From: DASQPR01 sp963724705
Lineage (GTDB): Bacteria; Actinomycetota; Actinomycetes; Mycobacteriales; Micromonosporaceae
Reading direction: 5' to 3'
Length of the DNA: 64,000 bases
Assembly (NCBI GenBank): GCA_963724705.1
Contig: CAVRVS010000006.1
Location: 558,001 to 622,000, forward strand
Both the position numbers and the translations under genes were made by a program. Under the pieces are notes generated by a model. That model did no database searches. It worked only from the letters and a program-made list of their open reading frames with translations, and had not been told where the DNA came from. Positions within the stretch are counted from its first letter, which is position 1. The number at the start of each line of letters is the position of its first letter. This document shows, piece by piece, positions 17,226-26,318 of this stretch.

Positions 17226-17741
17226 ATGCCCACAACGAGCTCCCAACGCGACCGGGTCGACTCGATGATGGCGTTCCTCAGCACGCTTGAGCCTGAGCGT
17301 GATGTCTCTGCGAAGGCGGTCGCCTGGCGCCTGCGGCGGGCCGCTCGCCACCTCGATACCGAGGTACGCCGGCGGTTAGCCCCACTCGGCATGGAGCTAT
17401 GGGAGCTGGAGATCCTCAGCGGACTGCGCCGCGCGGGCGGCACGCTGACCGTCGGCGAATTGCTGGACGTGGCCCAGCTCACCTCCGGCGCGATCACCAA
17501 CCGCGTCGCACGCCTCGAGCGTGACGGCTACGTCCGACGCGACGTCGACCCCGGTGACCGCCGCCAGGTTCTCGTGACGCTCACCCCCAGTGGCCTCGAA
17601 CGCCAGCAACAAGCGGTCGAGGCCAACAATGTCGCGGAACACGAAATCTTCGCCGCCATCGACCCCGCACTGCAGCAGCGGCTGTGCGGCGACCTGCGTG
17701 AACTGCTACTCGCCATCGAAGGACCAGACCCCAACGCCTGA
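17226..17741 (+). CDS. MarR-family transcriptional regulator
   Basis: The 171-residue product is a MarR winged-helix protein: VAWRLRRAARHLDTEVRRRL leads to WELEILSGLRRAGGTLTVGE, the recognition helix TSGAITNRVARLERDGYVRR, and the wing DVDPGDRRQVLVTLTPSGLE with the typical D-R-R. The start at ATG 17226 lacks a strong ribosome site; ATG 17265 is an alternative. It is divergent from the MFS exporter and is its likely repressor. Confidence 0.92.
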   Translation: MPTTSSQRDRVDSMMAFLSTLEPERDVSAKAVAWRLRRAARHLDTEVRRRLAPLGMELWELEILSGLRRAGGTLTVGELLDVAQLTSGAITNRVARLERDGYVRRDVDPGDRRQVLVTLTPSGLERQQQAVEANNVAEHEIFAAIDPALQQRLCGDLRELLLAIEGPDPNA

Positions 17742-18065
17742 TCCCTGACAGCACGGAGACGGGGTCGCTGAAGCCGGCTCCGCCGAAGGCGCCAGCACCG
17801 CCGAGGACCACTCGCAAGCCGACGCCGACGACGAAGAAGGCGACTCCGACGGACGCTCCTACGGGTCAGCAGGGCAGTCCACCCGGAACCGTTCTGCTCG
17901 CAGCATGGTGCTTACGCTGCACGGTTGATCATGTTCGATGGGGTGTACAACGTCGGCACCGGACAGCCGGTACCGGTGGCCGAAGGCCTAGACCCTAGGT
18001 CGCGGTGACCGCGACCGCGCTCAGAGATGGTGATGACGTCGAACGCGTCGGCATATCCCCGCTTT
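17742..18065. other. Spacer with a Pro/Thr/Lys-rich coding-like relic
   Basis: On the plus strand, in frame from about 17742 to 17990, the translation includes LKPAPPKAPAPPRTTRKPTP and TTKKATPTDAPTGQQGSPPG. This is a low-complexity linker of the sort found in secreted or kinase proteins. No start or domain is attached to it. It looks like the tail of a lost gene. Confidence 0.3.
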
Positions 18066-19988
18066 CTATGTCAGCTCTCCGGCCAGCATTTCGGCGGCGA
18101 TGATGCGGCTCGCCGCGTCGATCAACGCTAGATGCGAGAACGCCTGCGGGAAGTTGCCGAGATGACGGCCGGTGCTCGGTTCGAATTCTTCGGCGTAGAG
18201 GCCGAGCGGGGACGCCACGCGGAGCAGCTTTTCCATGAGGTCGCGAGCGCGGCGGATCTCGCGCGCCATGGCGAGTGCCGACACGAGCCAGAATGAGCAG
18301 ATGAGGAATGTGCCCTCCTTGCCGCTCAGGCCGTCGTCAGTCTCGGTGGTGTCGTAGCGGAGCACGAAGCCGTTGTCGGTGAGCTCGTCGGCGATCGCGT
18401 TGACGGTGTTGACGAGTCGTTCGTCGCCCGGCGGCAGGAGGCCGTAGAGCACGGCGAGCAGCGTGGAGGCGTCGAGTGCGTCGGTGTCGTAGTGCTGGCG
18501 CAGCACGCCGCGGTCGCTGACGCCGTGCGCGAGGATGTCCGCCGTGATCTCGTCGGCGGTGCGGCGCCACGCGGTCGCCTTGTCGTCCTCGCCGACGAGG
18601 GTGGCGAGTTGGGCCGCACGGTCGAGCGCGACCCAGCACATCAGTTTCGACGACACGTAATGCTTTGGTTCTCCGCGGGCTTCCCAGATTCCCTGGTCGG
18701 GGTTCTTCCAGACGCGGGTAGCGCATTCGGCCTGTGATTCCACGATCGGCCACAGGCGCCTGGGCAGCCGCTGGCTGTGGCGGGTGTGCAGCAGGATCGA
18801 GTCGAGCACCGCGCCGAACACGTCGTTCTGTTTCTGGTTCCAGGCGCCGTTGCCAATCCGGACCGGACGGGCGCCCTCGTACCCGGACAGATCGTCCCGG
18901 GTCTCTTCGGTCAGGTCGCGACGGCCGTCGATGCCGTACATGATCTGCAACGAACCGTCCTCGCTCGGTTCGACGTCCGCGACGAACTGCATGAACTCGT
19001 CTGCCTCCCAGTCCAGCAGGAGGAAATGCAGTGCACGCAGCGTGAATGTGGAATCGCGCATCCACGTGAAACGGTAGTCCCAGTTGCGTTCGCCGCCGGG
19101 CGTCTCCGGCAGCGATGTGGTCAGGGCGGCGAGTGTCGCACCGGTCGGCATGTAGGACAGGCCCTTGATCGCCAGCGCTGAGCGCTGTAGATACTCCCGC
19201 CACCGGTGGTCGGGCATCCGCGAGTTCTCCAGCCACGTCCGCCAGAAGTCGGCGGTCTCGTCGATCATGGTCTTCGCTTCGTCGAACGTGGCCGGCGTCG
19301 CCAGTTGGTCGGCCCAGGACAGCGCACAGTAGGCCCGTTCGCCGGCCTTCAGGATCCGCCTGCCGCGGGCGCGTCCGGCCTCGATGCCGATGGACATGTC
19401 GCTACACAATCGAACGGTGACTCCTGCACCGGATGCGTCCGCACTGTGACGCTGGTCGTCGCGTAGCGACCAGTCCGCCGGCGTCCGGCCGTAGTCGAAG
19501 ATTGGTTCACAGACCATCTCGACCTCGGCGTGCCCCGCGGTGCACTCGACGGTGCGGACCAGCATGTGTCGGGCGTCCGCCTGGGCGGGCGGCCGGGTAT
19601 GTCGCGTCACCGTGTCCTCGGGACCGGCCGGTCCCATTACCAGGGCGTCGTGGACGACCAGCCAGCCGGTGCGCGTGTGCCACGTCGTCTCCATCGCGTT
19701 CGTCCCCGGCAGGTAGCGCCGTGCGTTCGGGTGCACGATGCCGTACGGTCCGAACCGGAAGCTACCGGCCTGGCGATCCAGCAGACTGGCGAAGATGCTC
19801 GGCGAATCGAAGGCCGGAACGCACAGCCAGTCGACCGAGCCGTCCGGCGCGATCAGCGCGCCGGTATGACAGTCGGAGACGAACGCGTACTCGGCGATCG
19901 CCGCGTACGGTGAAACCGCCACTTCCTCGCGGAGCGTAGCCAGCTTCTGCTGCTGGTCGGTTGCGGAACGATCAAGCGTTGTGGTCAT
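18066..19988 (-). CDS. Glycoside hydrolase family 15 protein (glucoamylase/trehalase type)
   Basis: The 640-residue protein matches the GH15 family with its N-terminal beta domain (YAFVSDCHTGALIAPDGSVD, then LCVPAFDSPSIFASLLDR) and the (alpha/alpha)6 barrel. The barrel contains GERNWDYRFTWMRDSTFTLR, GARPVRIGNGAWNQKQNDVF, GIWEARGEPKHYVSSKLMCW with the likely acid, and GLYAEEFEPSTGRHLGNFPQ with the likely base. Actinobacterial relatives hydrolyse trehalose or alpha-glucans in the cytoplasm; no signal peptide is present. ATG 19988 has GGTGGAG in front; longer in-frame starts do not. It stands alone, and I see no sugar operon around it. Confidence 0.92.
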   Translation of the reverse strand: MTTTLDRSATDQQQKLATLREEVAVSPYAAIAEYAFVSDCHTGALIAPDGSVDWLCVPAFDSPSIFASLLDRQAGSFRFGPYGIVHPNARRYLPGTNAMETTWHTRTGWLVVHDALVMGPAGPEDTVTRHTRPPAQADARHMLVRTVECTAGHAEVEMVCEPIFDYGRTPADWSLRDDQRHSADASGAGVTVRLCSDMSIGIEAGRARGRRILKAGERAYCALSWADQLATPATFDEAKTMIDETADFWRTWLENSRMPDHRWREYLQRSALAIKGLSYMPTGATLAALTTSLPETPGGERNWDYRFTWMRDSTFTLRALHFLLLDWEADEFMQFVADVEPSEDGSLQIMYGIDGRRDLTEETRDDLSGYEGARPVRIGNGAWNQKQNDVFGAVLDSILLHTRHSQRLPRRLWPIVESQAECATRVWKNPDQGIWEARGEPKHYVSSKLMCWVALDRAAQLATLVGEDDKATAWRRTADEITADILAHGVSDRGVLRQHYDTDALDASTLLAVLYGLLPPGDERLVNTVNAIADELTDNGFVLRYDTTETDDGLSGKEGTFLICSFWLVSALAMAREIRRARDLMEKLLRVASPLGLYAEEFEPSTGRHLGNFPQAFSHLALIDAASRIIAAEMLAGELT

Positions 19989-20605
19989 GACTCCACCCAT
20001 GGCTCGCGCCAACCACCAACGTCTGCGGTCAGCTCGTCGGCTTCCTTCGGCCCCACGTGTCTGGCTTGTACGAATGCACGTTCGGTGGCCTGTCCAGCAA
20101 CGGCCGCGTGATCCGATATGTCTCCTCGACGCGATCTCCCATGCGGCACGCTCCACGACGCCGACAAGCGGCAGGAGCGCAGAGATGAGGGGCTAACTGC
20201 GACGTCGTGTGAACATCGATCGGATACGCGATCCGACCCCGCGTCGCCGGCCGGTGTCGCCACCAACGGGCGATGACCGACCGTAATCCCCGCTCGGAGG
20301 GCCAAATCCGGCAATCCACAGCGGCGAGGCCACATCGTCGATCACACGGCCCGCGCCAGGATCCACGCCAGCGCGTTGCTCCTCGAGCTCCAATTCTGTC
20401 GTGGCTCATTCTGCTGATCCCCGTACACGGTCATGGGCGATCACCGTGCCCACCTGCGTTCATGGTCTAACGCGCGACCGTCGGCTGCCGACGGTTCGGA
20501 CAGATCAGCCTGCGGTACCCGACTCGGCCCGGCGAGGTGCATCATCGGGCGACGAGAGCGGCACCAGCGACGGCCTCGGCCGCGCCAAGCCCGCCACGTC
20601 GATCG
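19989..20605. other. 617-base stretch without a supported gene
   Basis: Several overlapping frames are open on both strands, as expected in GC-rich DNA, but none has a recognised motif or a ribosome site. No hairpin terminator or RNA gene was noted. Confidence 0.4.
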
Positions 20606-20812
20606 TCAAGCACCTTCCAGCCGTGCAGCGGTGGGCAGCGCGCCCTCGAGACCCACCTGAAGCATCGATCCCGAGCCAAGGCAGCTCGAGTGACCTGGAT
20701 CGTCTGACGACCGTTCGGCCCGCGTAACGGCGGCGGCGTACCGCGTGCCCAGGCCTGCGATGCCGGCCGCCGTGGCAGCCGACGCCGCCATGAGGGCTGT
20801 GGTGCGTAGCAT
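20606..20812 (-). CDS. Small protein with an N-terminal hydrophobic segment
   Basis: A 68-residue frame starts at ATG 20812 behind an excellent ribosome site (AAGGAGG, 6 bases upstream). It begins MLRTTALMAASAATAAGIAG, an Ala-rich hydrophobic helix or signal sequence, followed by TRYAAAVTRAERSSDDPGHS. The later part lacks a clear pattern and the frame may be truncated. Family and function are unknown; the ribosome site is the main evidence. Confidence 0.4.
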   Translation of the reverse strand: MLRTTALMAASAATAAGIAGLGTRYAAAVTRAERSSDDPGHSSCLGSGSMLQVGLEGALPTAARLEGA

Positions 20813-20819
20813 GGCCAAC

Positions 20820-21590
20820 CTCCTTCGCGCAGATCGTCCCGGTCAGCGGATTTGCGCACGCGATCAAACGCCCACGGTCCCCTCTGGCAACCCGTCCGGA
20901 TAAGGAACGGTCGAACGCGCGGGTACCTCGATCCCGACCGTCGATGGCCCCAACGCGGCACGCCGCAGCGGTACGCGTCTGCACCTGGCCGCACGCGACG
21001 CTCACGCCGGCGACAGGGAGGCCGCGATAGATGGACGTCGGCTGACCGCCGCCGCCGAGATCGCCGATCAGCGGCCACCCTCGTAGGCCGTCTCAGGTGC
21101 GAGGTGTTCCACCCGTCGATCACCCGCAGCGGGGAACCGTACCAAAGACGCAGTCAGCGCATCGGCAAGGTTGCGTCTCCTCGGGTGAAGACCGGGATGC
21201 GTTCGATCGGAGCGTCCACAGTGACAGTGCACCCTCCGGCCAGGGACTCGCCCGTCCAGGCGTCACCCCGGAACGCCTCGCTGCGACATCGAGACGTTCA
21301 GCGCCGACCAGTTGCGCCCGTGCACTGGCGCTGAACTTCCCGTGGCCGGGCGTCTGGCGATCGGCCGCTTGAAATCCGCCTTAGTGCCGGCATGATGTCG
21401 GTACGGCACGACCAGGCACCTCAACGGCACAGCCGCACAGCGATCGAAGACCCGGCCGTCCTACGCGCGATGGACCGCGTACACCACCGAACCCTCGGCC
21501 CCGGGCGCCGATCACGTCGACAGACGGCTACACGAACCGGCACTGCGCACTGTATTGCGACACGGCTGCGTAATCGATGATTCAAGAGGG
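20820..21590. other. 770-base stretch without a supported gene
   Basis: No domain, RNA gene or repeat was recognised on either strand. The region probably contains the promoter of the small minus-strand gene and decayed sequence. Confidence 0.35.
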
Positions 21591-21593
21591 TAG

Positions 21594-21764
21594 ATGGACC
21601 GGATGATTGAACCGACCAGGCAGCCGCGTCCATTCGACGAGCCGGACACCGAGGAGTTCGCCGTGGAAGACGACGAGACGTGGATAGTCGATCAATCGCA
21701 CGACAAGGCGGAGGAGTCCGAGTCGTCAGAAGGCCGCTTGCGTCTCGATCAGTCGTCGCCCTGA
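21594..21764 (+). CDS. Small acidic protein of unknown function
   Basis: A 56-residue frame begins at ATG 21594, with AAGAGGG 5-11 bases upstream, and ends at TGA 21764. It is strongly acidic (FDEPDTEEFAVEDDETWIVD; about 17 Asp or Glu) with a polar Ser-rich tail and no membrane segment. The composition differs from antisense frames here and looks genuinely coded. I do not recognise a family. It sits just downstream of the convergent end of the GAF/STAS unit. Confidence 0.5.
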   Translation: MDRMIEPTRQPRPFDEPDTEEFAVEDDETWIVDQSHDKAEESESSEGRLRLDQSSP

Positions 21765-21922
21765 CTCGTGTTTCACGGTCATTGTCGTGGGTATAGCGAC
21801 GGCCGGCGCGGGGGGCGTCGACGACGCTCCGGAGATCCGTGTAACGGGCTCCGGAGGGTCGTCGTTCAAGGCCAGAATCCGGCTGCGGCGAGTTTGACGA
21901 TGTCTCGTGCCGGGCGTTGGCG

Positions 21923-22324
21923 CTAACAGCGTCGGCTCCGCGGAGGACGAGCGCGACGCTTACAACTAAACCGAAGCCACCCGAATCGCCGCGATCGCCA
22001 CCGTACGTCTCCGGCCATCGAGCACGGCGCCGCTGTGTCGTCAACTGGCAGGCGCCGCCCGTGACGGACCTGGTCGCCGAGTCCGCCCGATGCGGTGGCG
22101 ACCAGATCCTCACCGGATGGGTCCAGCAGCAGAATGGTCGCGGTATCAGCGTGCAGCAGGTCACACGTACGGCCGAGAAGTTGCGCGATGAGCCCATCAC
22201 TGTCTAATCCGGACTGGCCGGCCTCGGTGATTGCCTGCGGCGGACGCAGCGCGTCCGTGCTGTCCGTCGCGGTCGGGTGTGACACCGACTTGTGGGGCTG
22301 TTGCGGAGCTGCCAAGGGTGTCAT
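21923..22324 (-). pseudogene. Truncated GAF-domain protein of the STAS operon
   Basis: The frame from ATG 22324 follows the STAS gene by 7 bases. After a polar N-terminus it shows the start of a GAF domain: LIAQLLGRTCDLLHADTATI, LLLDPSGEDLVATASGGLGD, then VRHGRRLPVDDT near residue 88. Beyond about 22070 the translation no longer resembles GAF and soon ends, so most of the domain and any output domain (a kinase or PP2C is usual) are lost. I infer a former sensor of the anti-sigma partner-switch system cut by deletion. Confidence 0.6.
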
Positions 22325-22331
22325 GGCGCGG

Positions 22332-22664
22332 CTAGCCTGCCGGCTCGGACAGGTGCGGCCACACACCCGTCAACGCGAGAACTTCGAGCACCTGGCCGCG
22401 GGCGCCGACGACCTGGTATCCGACGCCGTGGTCGTCGCAGCGGCGTCGGCCATGCAGCAGCGCATTAATCCCGGACGAGTCCAGGAACGTCACCTGTGAC
22501 AAGTCGACGACCACGCCCGTGGTCCCGGCCGCGTCGACAGCTTCGGCGATCGCCGACTCCACGCCAGGCGCCGACGATAGATCAACCTCGCCCGCCACTG
22601 CCACGGTCGCGTGCTGGCCCTGCCACCGAATCGACGCCGAACCGATCATGCCCCTGTCCGTCAT
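22332..22664 (-). CDS. STAS-domain anti-sigma factor antagonist
   Basis: The 110-residue product is a single STAS domain: ATVAVAGEVDLSSAPGVESA, then VVVDLSQVTFLDSSGINALL with the DSSG phosphorylation site, then GYQVVGARGQVLEVLALTGV. Such antagonists, when dephosphorylated, bind an RsbW-type kinase and free a stress sigma factor. I chose ATG 22664 (MTDRGMIGS); longer forms extend into the promoter region. It is divergent from an RsbW-like kinase gene 130 bases away, the natural partner. Confidence 0.88.
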   Translation of the reverse strand: MTDRGMIGSASIRWQGQHATVAVAGEVDLSSAPGVESAIAEAVDAAGTTGVVVDLSQVTFLDSSGINALLHGRRRCDDHGVGYQVVGARGQVLEVLALTGVWPHLSEPAG

Positions 22665-22717
22665 CTCGTTCCGCCGCTTCTCTAGCCGTATCGGTACTTT
22701 ATAGCGCCGCAACTGCA

Positions 22718-22742
22718 GTTCGATCACCTGGAGAACGGGTAG
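22718..22742 (+). promoter_or_regulatory. Candidate SigB/SigF-type promoter for the RsbW-like gene
   Basis: GTTC (22718-22721), 15 bases, then GGGTAG (22737-22742) approximates the GTTT-N12-15-GGGWAN promoter of actinobacterial stress sigma factors. It lies 53 bases before the GTG start. Autoregulation of a partner-switch unit by its own sigma factor would fit; this is based on pattern only. Confidence 0.35.
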
Positions 22743-22794
22743 ACAGAATCAGGACGACCGCACCGGGATAAGACGTGACGGAAGGAGGCGACAT

Positions 22795-23208
22795 GTGACA
22801 GGCTCCGATGCAACCGATCCCGCCCACACAAGTCGCCGCGTGATCTTGCCGGTCCGCGGTGCACAAGACCTCAGCTGGGCCCGGGCAACGGTGATCGGCA
22901 CCGCCACCGCGACGGGAATCGGCGAAGACCGCGCCGCGAAGCTCGCGCTCGCCGTCACCGAGATCACCACGAATGCCCTCATCCACGCCGACGGCGGCGC
23001 CCACCTGGAGATCATCACCGAGTCCGGTGCGGTCACCGTCGAGATCTCCGACCGCGGACCCGGCCTGCCGCCGGAGCGCATCGTTGAGCTACCTCCAGCC
23101 AGCCACGACCGCGGTCGAGGGCTGTGGCTCGCCGAGCATCTGTGTGACCGCGTCGACGTACTGACTACCGCAGACGGCACGCGGATAGCGCTGAGCATGG
23201 ACCGCTGA
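22795..23208 (+). CDS. RsbW-like ATP-binding anti-sigma regulatory kinase
   Basis: The 137-residue product has a GHKL ATPase fold: N box LALAVTEITTNALIHADGGA, G1 box VEISDRGPGLPPERI, and G2 box SHDRGRGLWLAEHLCDRVDV. This is the size and motif set of RsbW/SpoIIAB-type serine kinases that bind a sigma factor or phosphorylate a STAS partner. GTG 22795 is preceded by a full GGAAGGAGG site. The divergent STAS gene and the PP2C phosphatase 3 kb away complete the usual partner-switch set; no sigma factor gene was seen in the window. Confidence 0.88.
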   Translation: MTGSDATDPAHTSRRVILPVRGAQDLSWARATVIGTATATGIGEDRAAKLALAVTEITTNALIHADGGAHLEIITESGAVTVEISDRGPGLPPERIVELPPASHDRGRGLWLAEHLCDRVDVLTTADGTRIALSMDR

Positions 23209-23713
23209 CGCGGGCACCCTGGCCTCCGCACAGCGCGCCGCAGCCCATCACAATGGGCACCGCTGCCGAGGTCCTTACGAGGGACGAGAATCGTCACGCA
23301 ACACGGGCAGCTAAACGACAATTCCGCAAGCAGCGCCGCGCCGCGATCGGCCTTCCGGGAAGTCGGCCGTCGGCGGTGCTGATCCGGCATCTGCTCGCGA
23401 GCGGCGAAGGTGAGGCATCGAACATCGCCACAGCGTCGACCAGGTGCAGCCAACCGAACCGAGCAGCCGGCACGCATGCCCCCGGTGTGCTCGTCGGCCA
23501 CTCCGTTCACACATGACGCAATGGCATCTTTGGGCCGCGTGGTCGTGTAGGTCGGCGACGGCAGTGCAGTCATCCCACATGTGCTTGTGCCCGTCCGGCG
23601 GCGCGCGTCGCCCGTCAGGCTTGCTGTCTGGCTTCCGGCCTGCTCTCACGCTGTGAGTTTGGCTGTCCTGGCAGGGGGAATAGGGCGCTTTCGGCGAGGA
23701 AAAGGGGGGCGTC
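23209..23713. other. 505-base stretch without a supported gene
   Basis: Cys- and His-containing frames are open on both strands around 23440-23720, but the two strands mirror each other and neither has a start signal or known motif. The last 60 bases hold the ribosome site (AAAAGGGGGG) of the BrkB gene. Confidence 0.35.
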
Positions 23714-24760
23714 ATGGCGTCCAACGGGGGTCGGCTTCCGAGGGCGGTCGACGCAGATCAAGATCGTCGGTTGGCGCGTGAGGAGGCGTTGCCGAACCGT
23801 CCGACCGCTGACGAAGGCGTGTCCACGCCGACCAAGCTAGACAGGCGGTCGTGGTCGGGGATTGTGAAGCGCACCGCGAAACAGGTTGGTGAGGATCATC
23901 TGACGACGTGGGCAGCCGCGTTGACCTACTACGCGATCTTGTCGATATTTCCGGGACTGCTGGTGCTCATCGCCGCGCTGCGACTGACCGGTCAGGCCAA
24001 CACCCAAAAGGTTCTTCAGAACATCACAACTACCGCACCCGGGCCGGTACGGAACATCCTGACCAGCGCAGTGAACAACCTGCAAAACGGCCAGACATCG
24101 ACCGCCGGAATCCTGGCGATCGTCGGCGTCCTAGGCGCACTATGGTCCGCGTCGGGCTATGTCAGCTCGTTCATGCAGGCAGCCAATTCCATCTACGACG
24201 TTCCCGAAGGTCGGCCGATTTGGAAGAAGCTACCCACCCGACTCGCCGTCACGATCATCGTGGGCATCATCATCGGCATCACGGCGCTGGCGGTCGTGTT
24301 CACGGGCAGCCTCGCCCGTCAACTGGGCCGGATCTTAGGCCTGGGATCGAGCGTCGTCACGATCTGGGACATCGCGAAGTGGCCGGTCATCGTCGTCTTG
24401 ATCAGCTTGGTCTTCGCGGTGCTGTACTGGACGGCCCCTAACGTGAAACACGGTGGATTCCGCTGGGTGAGTCCCGGCAGTCTGCTTGCTGTGCTGATCT
24501 GGATTGCCGCGTCCGTCGGATTCGCTTTCTATGTCACGAACTTCAGCTCCTACAACAAGACCTACGGCAGCATCGCGGCCGTCATTGTTTTTCTCGTCTG
24601 GCTGTGGCTGACGAACCTGGCCATCTTGGTCGGTGCCGAGTTCGACGCAGAGATGCAGCGCGGCCGCGCCATCGACGCCGGTCACAGGCCTGACGACGAG
24701 CCGTATATGCAGCTGCGTGATACCCGCAAGGTCGACACGATCAAGGACAGTGACCTCTAA
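23714..24760 (+). CDS. YihY/BrkB-family inner membrane protein
   Basis: The 348-residue protein has a 60-residue charged N-terminus and six membrane helices in the BrkB pattern: TTWAAALTYYAILSIFPGLL, then AGILAIVGVLGALWSASGYV, LAVTIIVGIIIGITALAVVF, WPVIVVLISLVFAVLYWTAP, GSLLAVLIWIAASVGFAFYV and AAVIVFLVWLWLTNLAILVG, ending in AEFDAEMQRGR. The family was once called RNase BN; its real role, perhaps transport or envelope, is unsettled. AAAAGGGGGG lies before the ATG. Confidence 0.92.
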   Translation: MASNGGRLPRAVDADQDRRLAREEALPNRPTADEGVSTPTKLDRRSWSGIVKRTAKQVGEDHLTTWAAALTYYAILSIFPGLLVLIAALRLTGQANTQKVLQNITTTAPGPVRNILTSAVNNLQNGQTSTAGILAIVGVLGALWSASGYVSSFMQAANSIYDVPEGRPIWKKLPTRLAVTIIVGIIIGITALAVVFTGSLARQLGRILGLGSSVVTIWDIAKWPVIVVLISLVFAVLYWTAPNVKHGGFRWVSPGSLLAVLIWIAASVGFAFYVTNFSSYNKTYGSIAAVIVFLVWLWLTNLAILVGAEFDAEMQRGRAIDAGHRPDDEPYMQLRDTRKVDTIKDSDL

Positions 24761-24823
24761 ACGGGGGTGCTTGCCGAGGCAGCTCGCGCTGGTGCAGCGA
24801 CGTGCGGCACTAGCGCGTCAGGA

Positions 24824-25130
24824 TCACCGACCGGAACCGCTTACGCTTGCTCGATCCTGCGAAGATGCGCTTGGGGACCCGGGGCGTCCGTACCGGTACC
24901 GCGCCGGGCCCGTCATCACCTTCCGCGCCTGTGTGTGGCCGTCGCGCATCACCAGCCGGCGTCCCGGTTCGTCGTCTTCGCTGGCCAGCTCGGCAAGGCA
25001 GGCGTCAACCTCTGCCTCCAGCATGGCGGTCAGCATCCGCCGCGCACCCTCCCGCATCACACCATCTAGTGGCGAGACGTCCTCACGCCGCGCCGCGTCT
25101 TCGGCGACTACGGTCAGCACGGGATCTTCC
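24824..25130 (-). mobile_element. IS256-family transposase N-terminal relic
   Basis: On the minus strand, LDGVMREGARRMLTAMLEAE, then VDACLAELASEDDEPGRRLV and MRDGHTQARKVMTG match the first 90 residues of IS256-type transposases (Mutator-like). After the RKVMTG motif the sequence diverges into unrelated frames, so the DDE catalytic domain is missing. It is a dead fragment between the BrkB and CsbD genes. Confidence 0.7.
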
Positions 25131-25772
25131 CGACCGACGCATCGACGTCGGCCTCCACTCGAGATCCTCAGCCGATCATCGGGAAGGTATGCCCTGTCCG
25201 CCCCGATCCGCAGGTCTCGAGCATGTCTCCGCGGTGTGACGCTAGCTGCGCTAGCCATGCTGAGTCTCCGTTCCTCCGTTGACCTAGATGAACAGGTCAA
25301 GGCGCCCCGCCTGCCCGCCGATTCACGCTGTCTACCCGCCACGGAAGCGTTCACACCGAATCTGAGCTGATTTAGTGGCGTTTCAAACTAACGAACCAGC
25401 AAAGGATGATTCGTGACACGCGTCAGATGGGCAGGCCAAACTCGGCCGTAGCCCTGCCACGTGAACGCGCGCCACTGGCCGTGGATGGCGACTGCGCGAC
25501 GCGCACGACGGTGTCCGAGGACCCCAGTGAGCCCGCGGCCCGCTACGAGCTGGCCCTGTCGCGGGTGTCGCTGCCTTGGATGAGCGGCCAGGGCGCCCCT
25601 CGGGCCGATCGGCGGATTGCGGCCGTGGTCGATCTCGCTCGTCGGCTAGGCCCTCGGTTCGGTCACCGAGGGTTTACGTCTCGAGCTTCGGGGCATCACG
25701 GATAAACCGGTGCAGTTGACGCCGTTCGGACGCCGCTGGGCGGGGCTCGGCCGGATCGGAGAAAGGACGGCC
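25131..25772. other. 642-base stretch upstream of the CsbD gene
   Basis: I see no supported gene. GTTT (25672-25675), 14 bases, then GGGGCA (25690-25695) resembles a stress-sigma promoter and lies about 80 bases before the CsbD start. This would agree with the sigma-B control of csbD in Bacillus, but the match is weak. Confidence 0.3.
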
Positions 25773-25946
25773 ATGGAACTCGATGACACGGTGCAACACA
25801 AGGCCCAGGAAGCCGCCGGATACTTCAAGGAGGGTATCGGCGAGGCGACCGACAACGAGCGACTCCAAGCCGAGGGCCGCAAAGACCAACGGGCCGGCAA
25901 GCTCAAGCAGGCCGGCAAGAAGGTGAAGGACGCGTTCAAAAAGTAG
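25773..25946 (+). CDS. CsbD-family stress protein
   Basis: The 57-residue hydrophilic product is a CsbD protein in full: VQHKAQEAAGYFKEGIGEAT, then DNERLQAEGRKDQRAGKLKQ and a Lys-rich end. CsbD-like proteins are abundant general-stress proteins, sigma-B dependent in Bacillus; their biochemical role is unknown. AAAGGA precedes ATG 25773. A longer in-frame start at 25710 would add 21 residues not seen in the family. The location among partner-switch genes supports a stress role. Confidence 0.9.
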   Translation: MELDDTVQHKAQEAAGYFKEGIGEATDNERLQAEGRKDQRAGKLKQAGKKVKDAFKK

Positions 25947-25966
25947 CGACCGCCTCAAACCGCGGT

Positions 25967-25996
25967 CGGCCGGCGCCGTCGCGCGGGCGCCGGCCG
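25967..25996 (+). terminator. Hairpin after the CsbD gene
   Basis: A perfect 11-bp stem (CGGCCGGCGCC with GGCGCCGGCCG) closes an 8-base loop, 21 bases after the stop codon. Confidence 0.65.
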
Positions 25997-25999
25997 GCT

Positions 26000-26318
26000 G
26001 CGTTGTGCTCCGCGATGGATACCAGCAGCGTCGCCGGCGCTGCGCGCGCGCGTCAACCCGCAATTACGGGTAGGTATCGCCCACGTCGCAAGCAACCCGG
26101 CCTGGCCCCAAACGCTCTTGCCGCCTCAGAGCGGTCGCCCGGCCAATCTCAGTCGGCGGCCCGGTGGCCACAGCGTTGACCCGAGTCGCGACCCGCATTG
26201 CAGGTTGCCGCGACCAGGCGTCCGACCCGCATCGGACGACCAATCTCCCGCGAGGCTCGGCAACGGCGGCCGCCGACAGACGCCTCGCTCGTCCGTTACG
26301 TTTCCGCCGTCCTACCGC
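26000..26318. other. 319-base spacer between the CsbD and PP2C genes
   Basis: This lies between the ends of two convergent genes. No gene, repeat or further hairpin was recognised. Confidence 0.4.

Noticed and set aside
23311..23724. Cys/His-rich minus-strand frame upstream of the BrkB gene
   Set aside because: The opposite strand gives an equally Cys-rich frame and no start signal is present, so zinc binding could not be argued.
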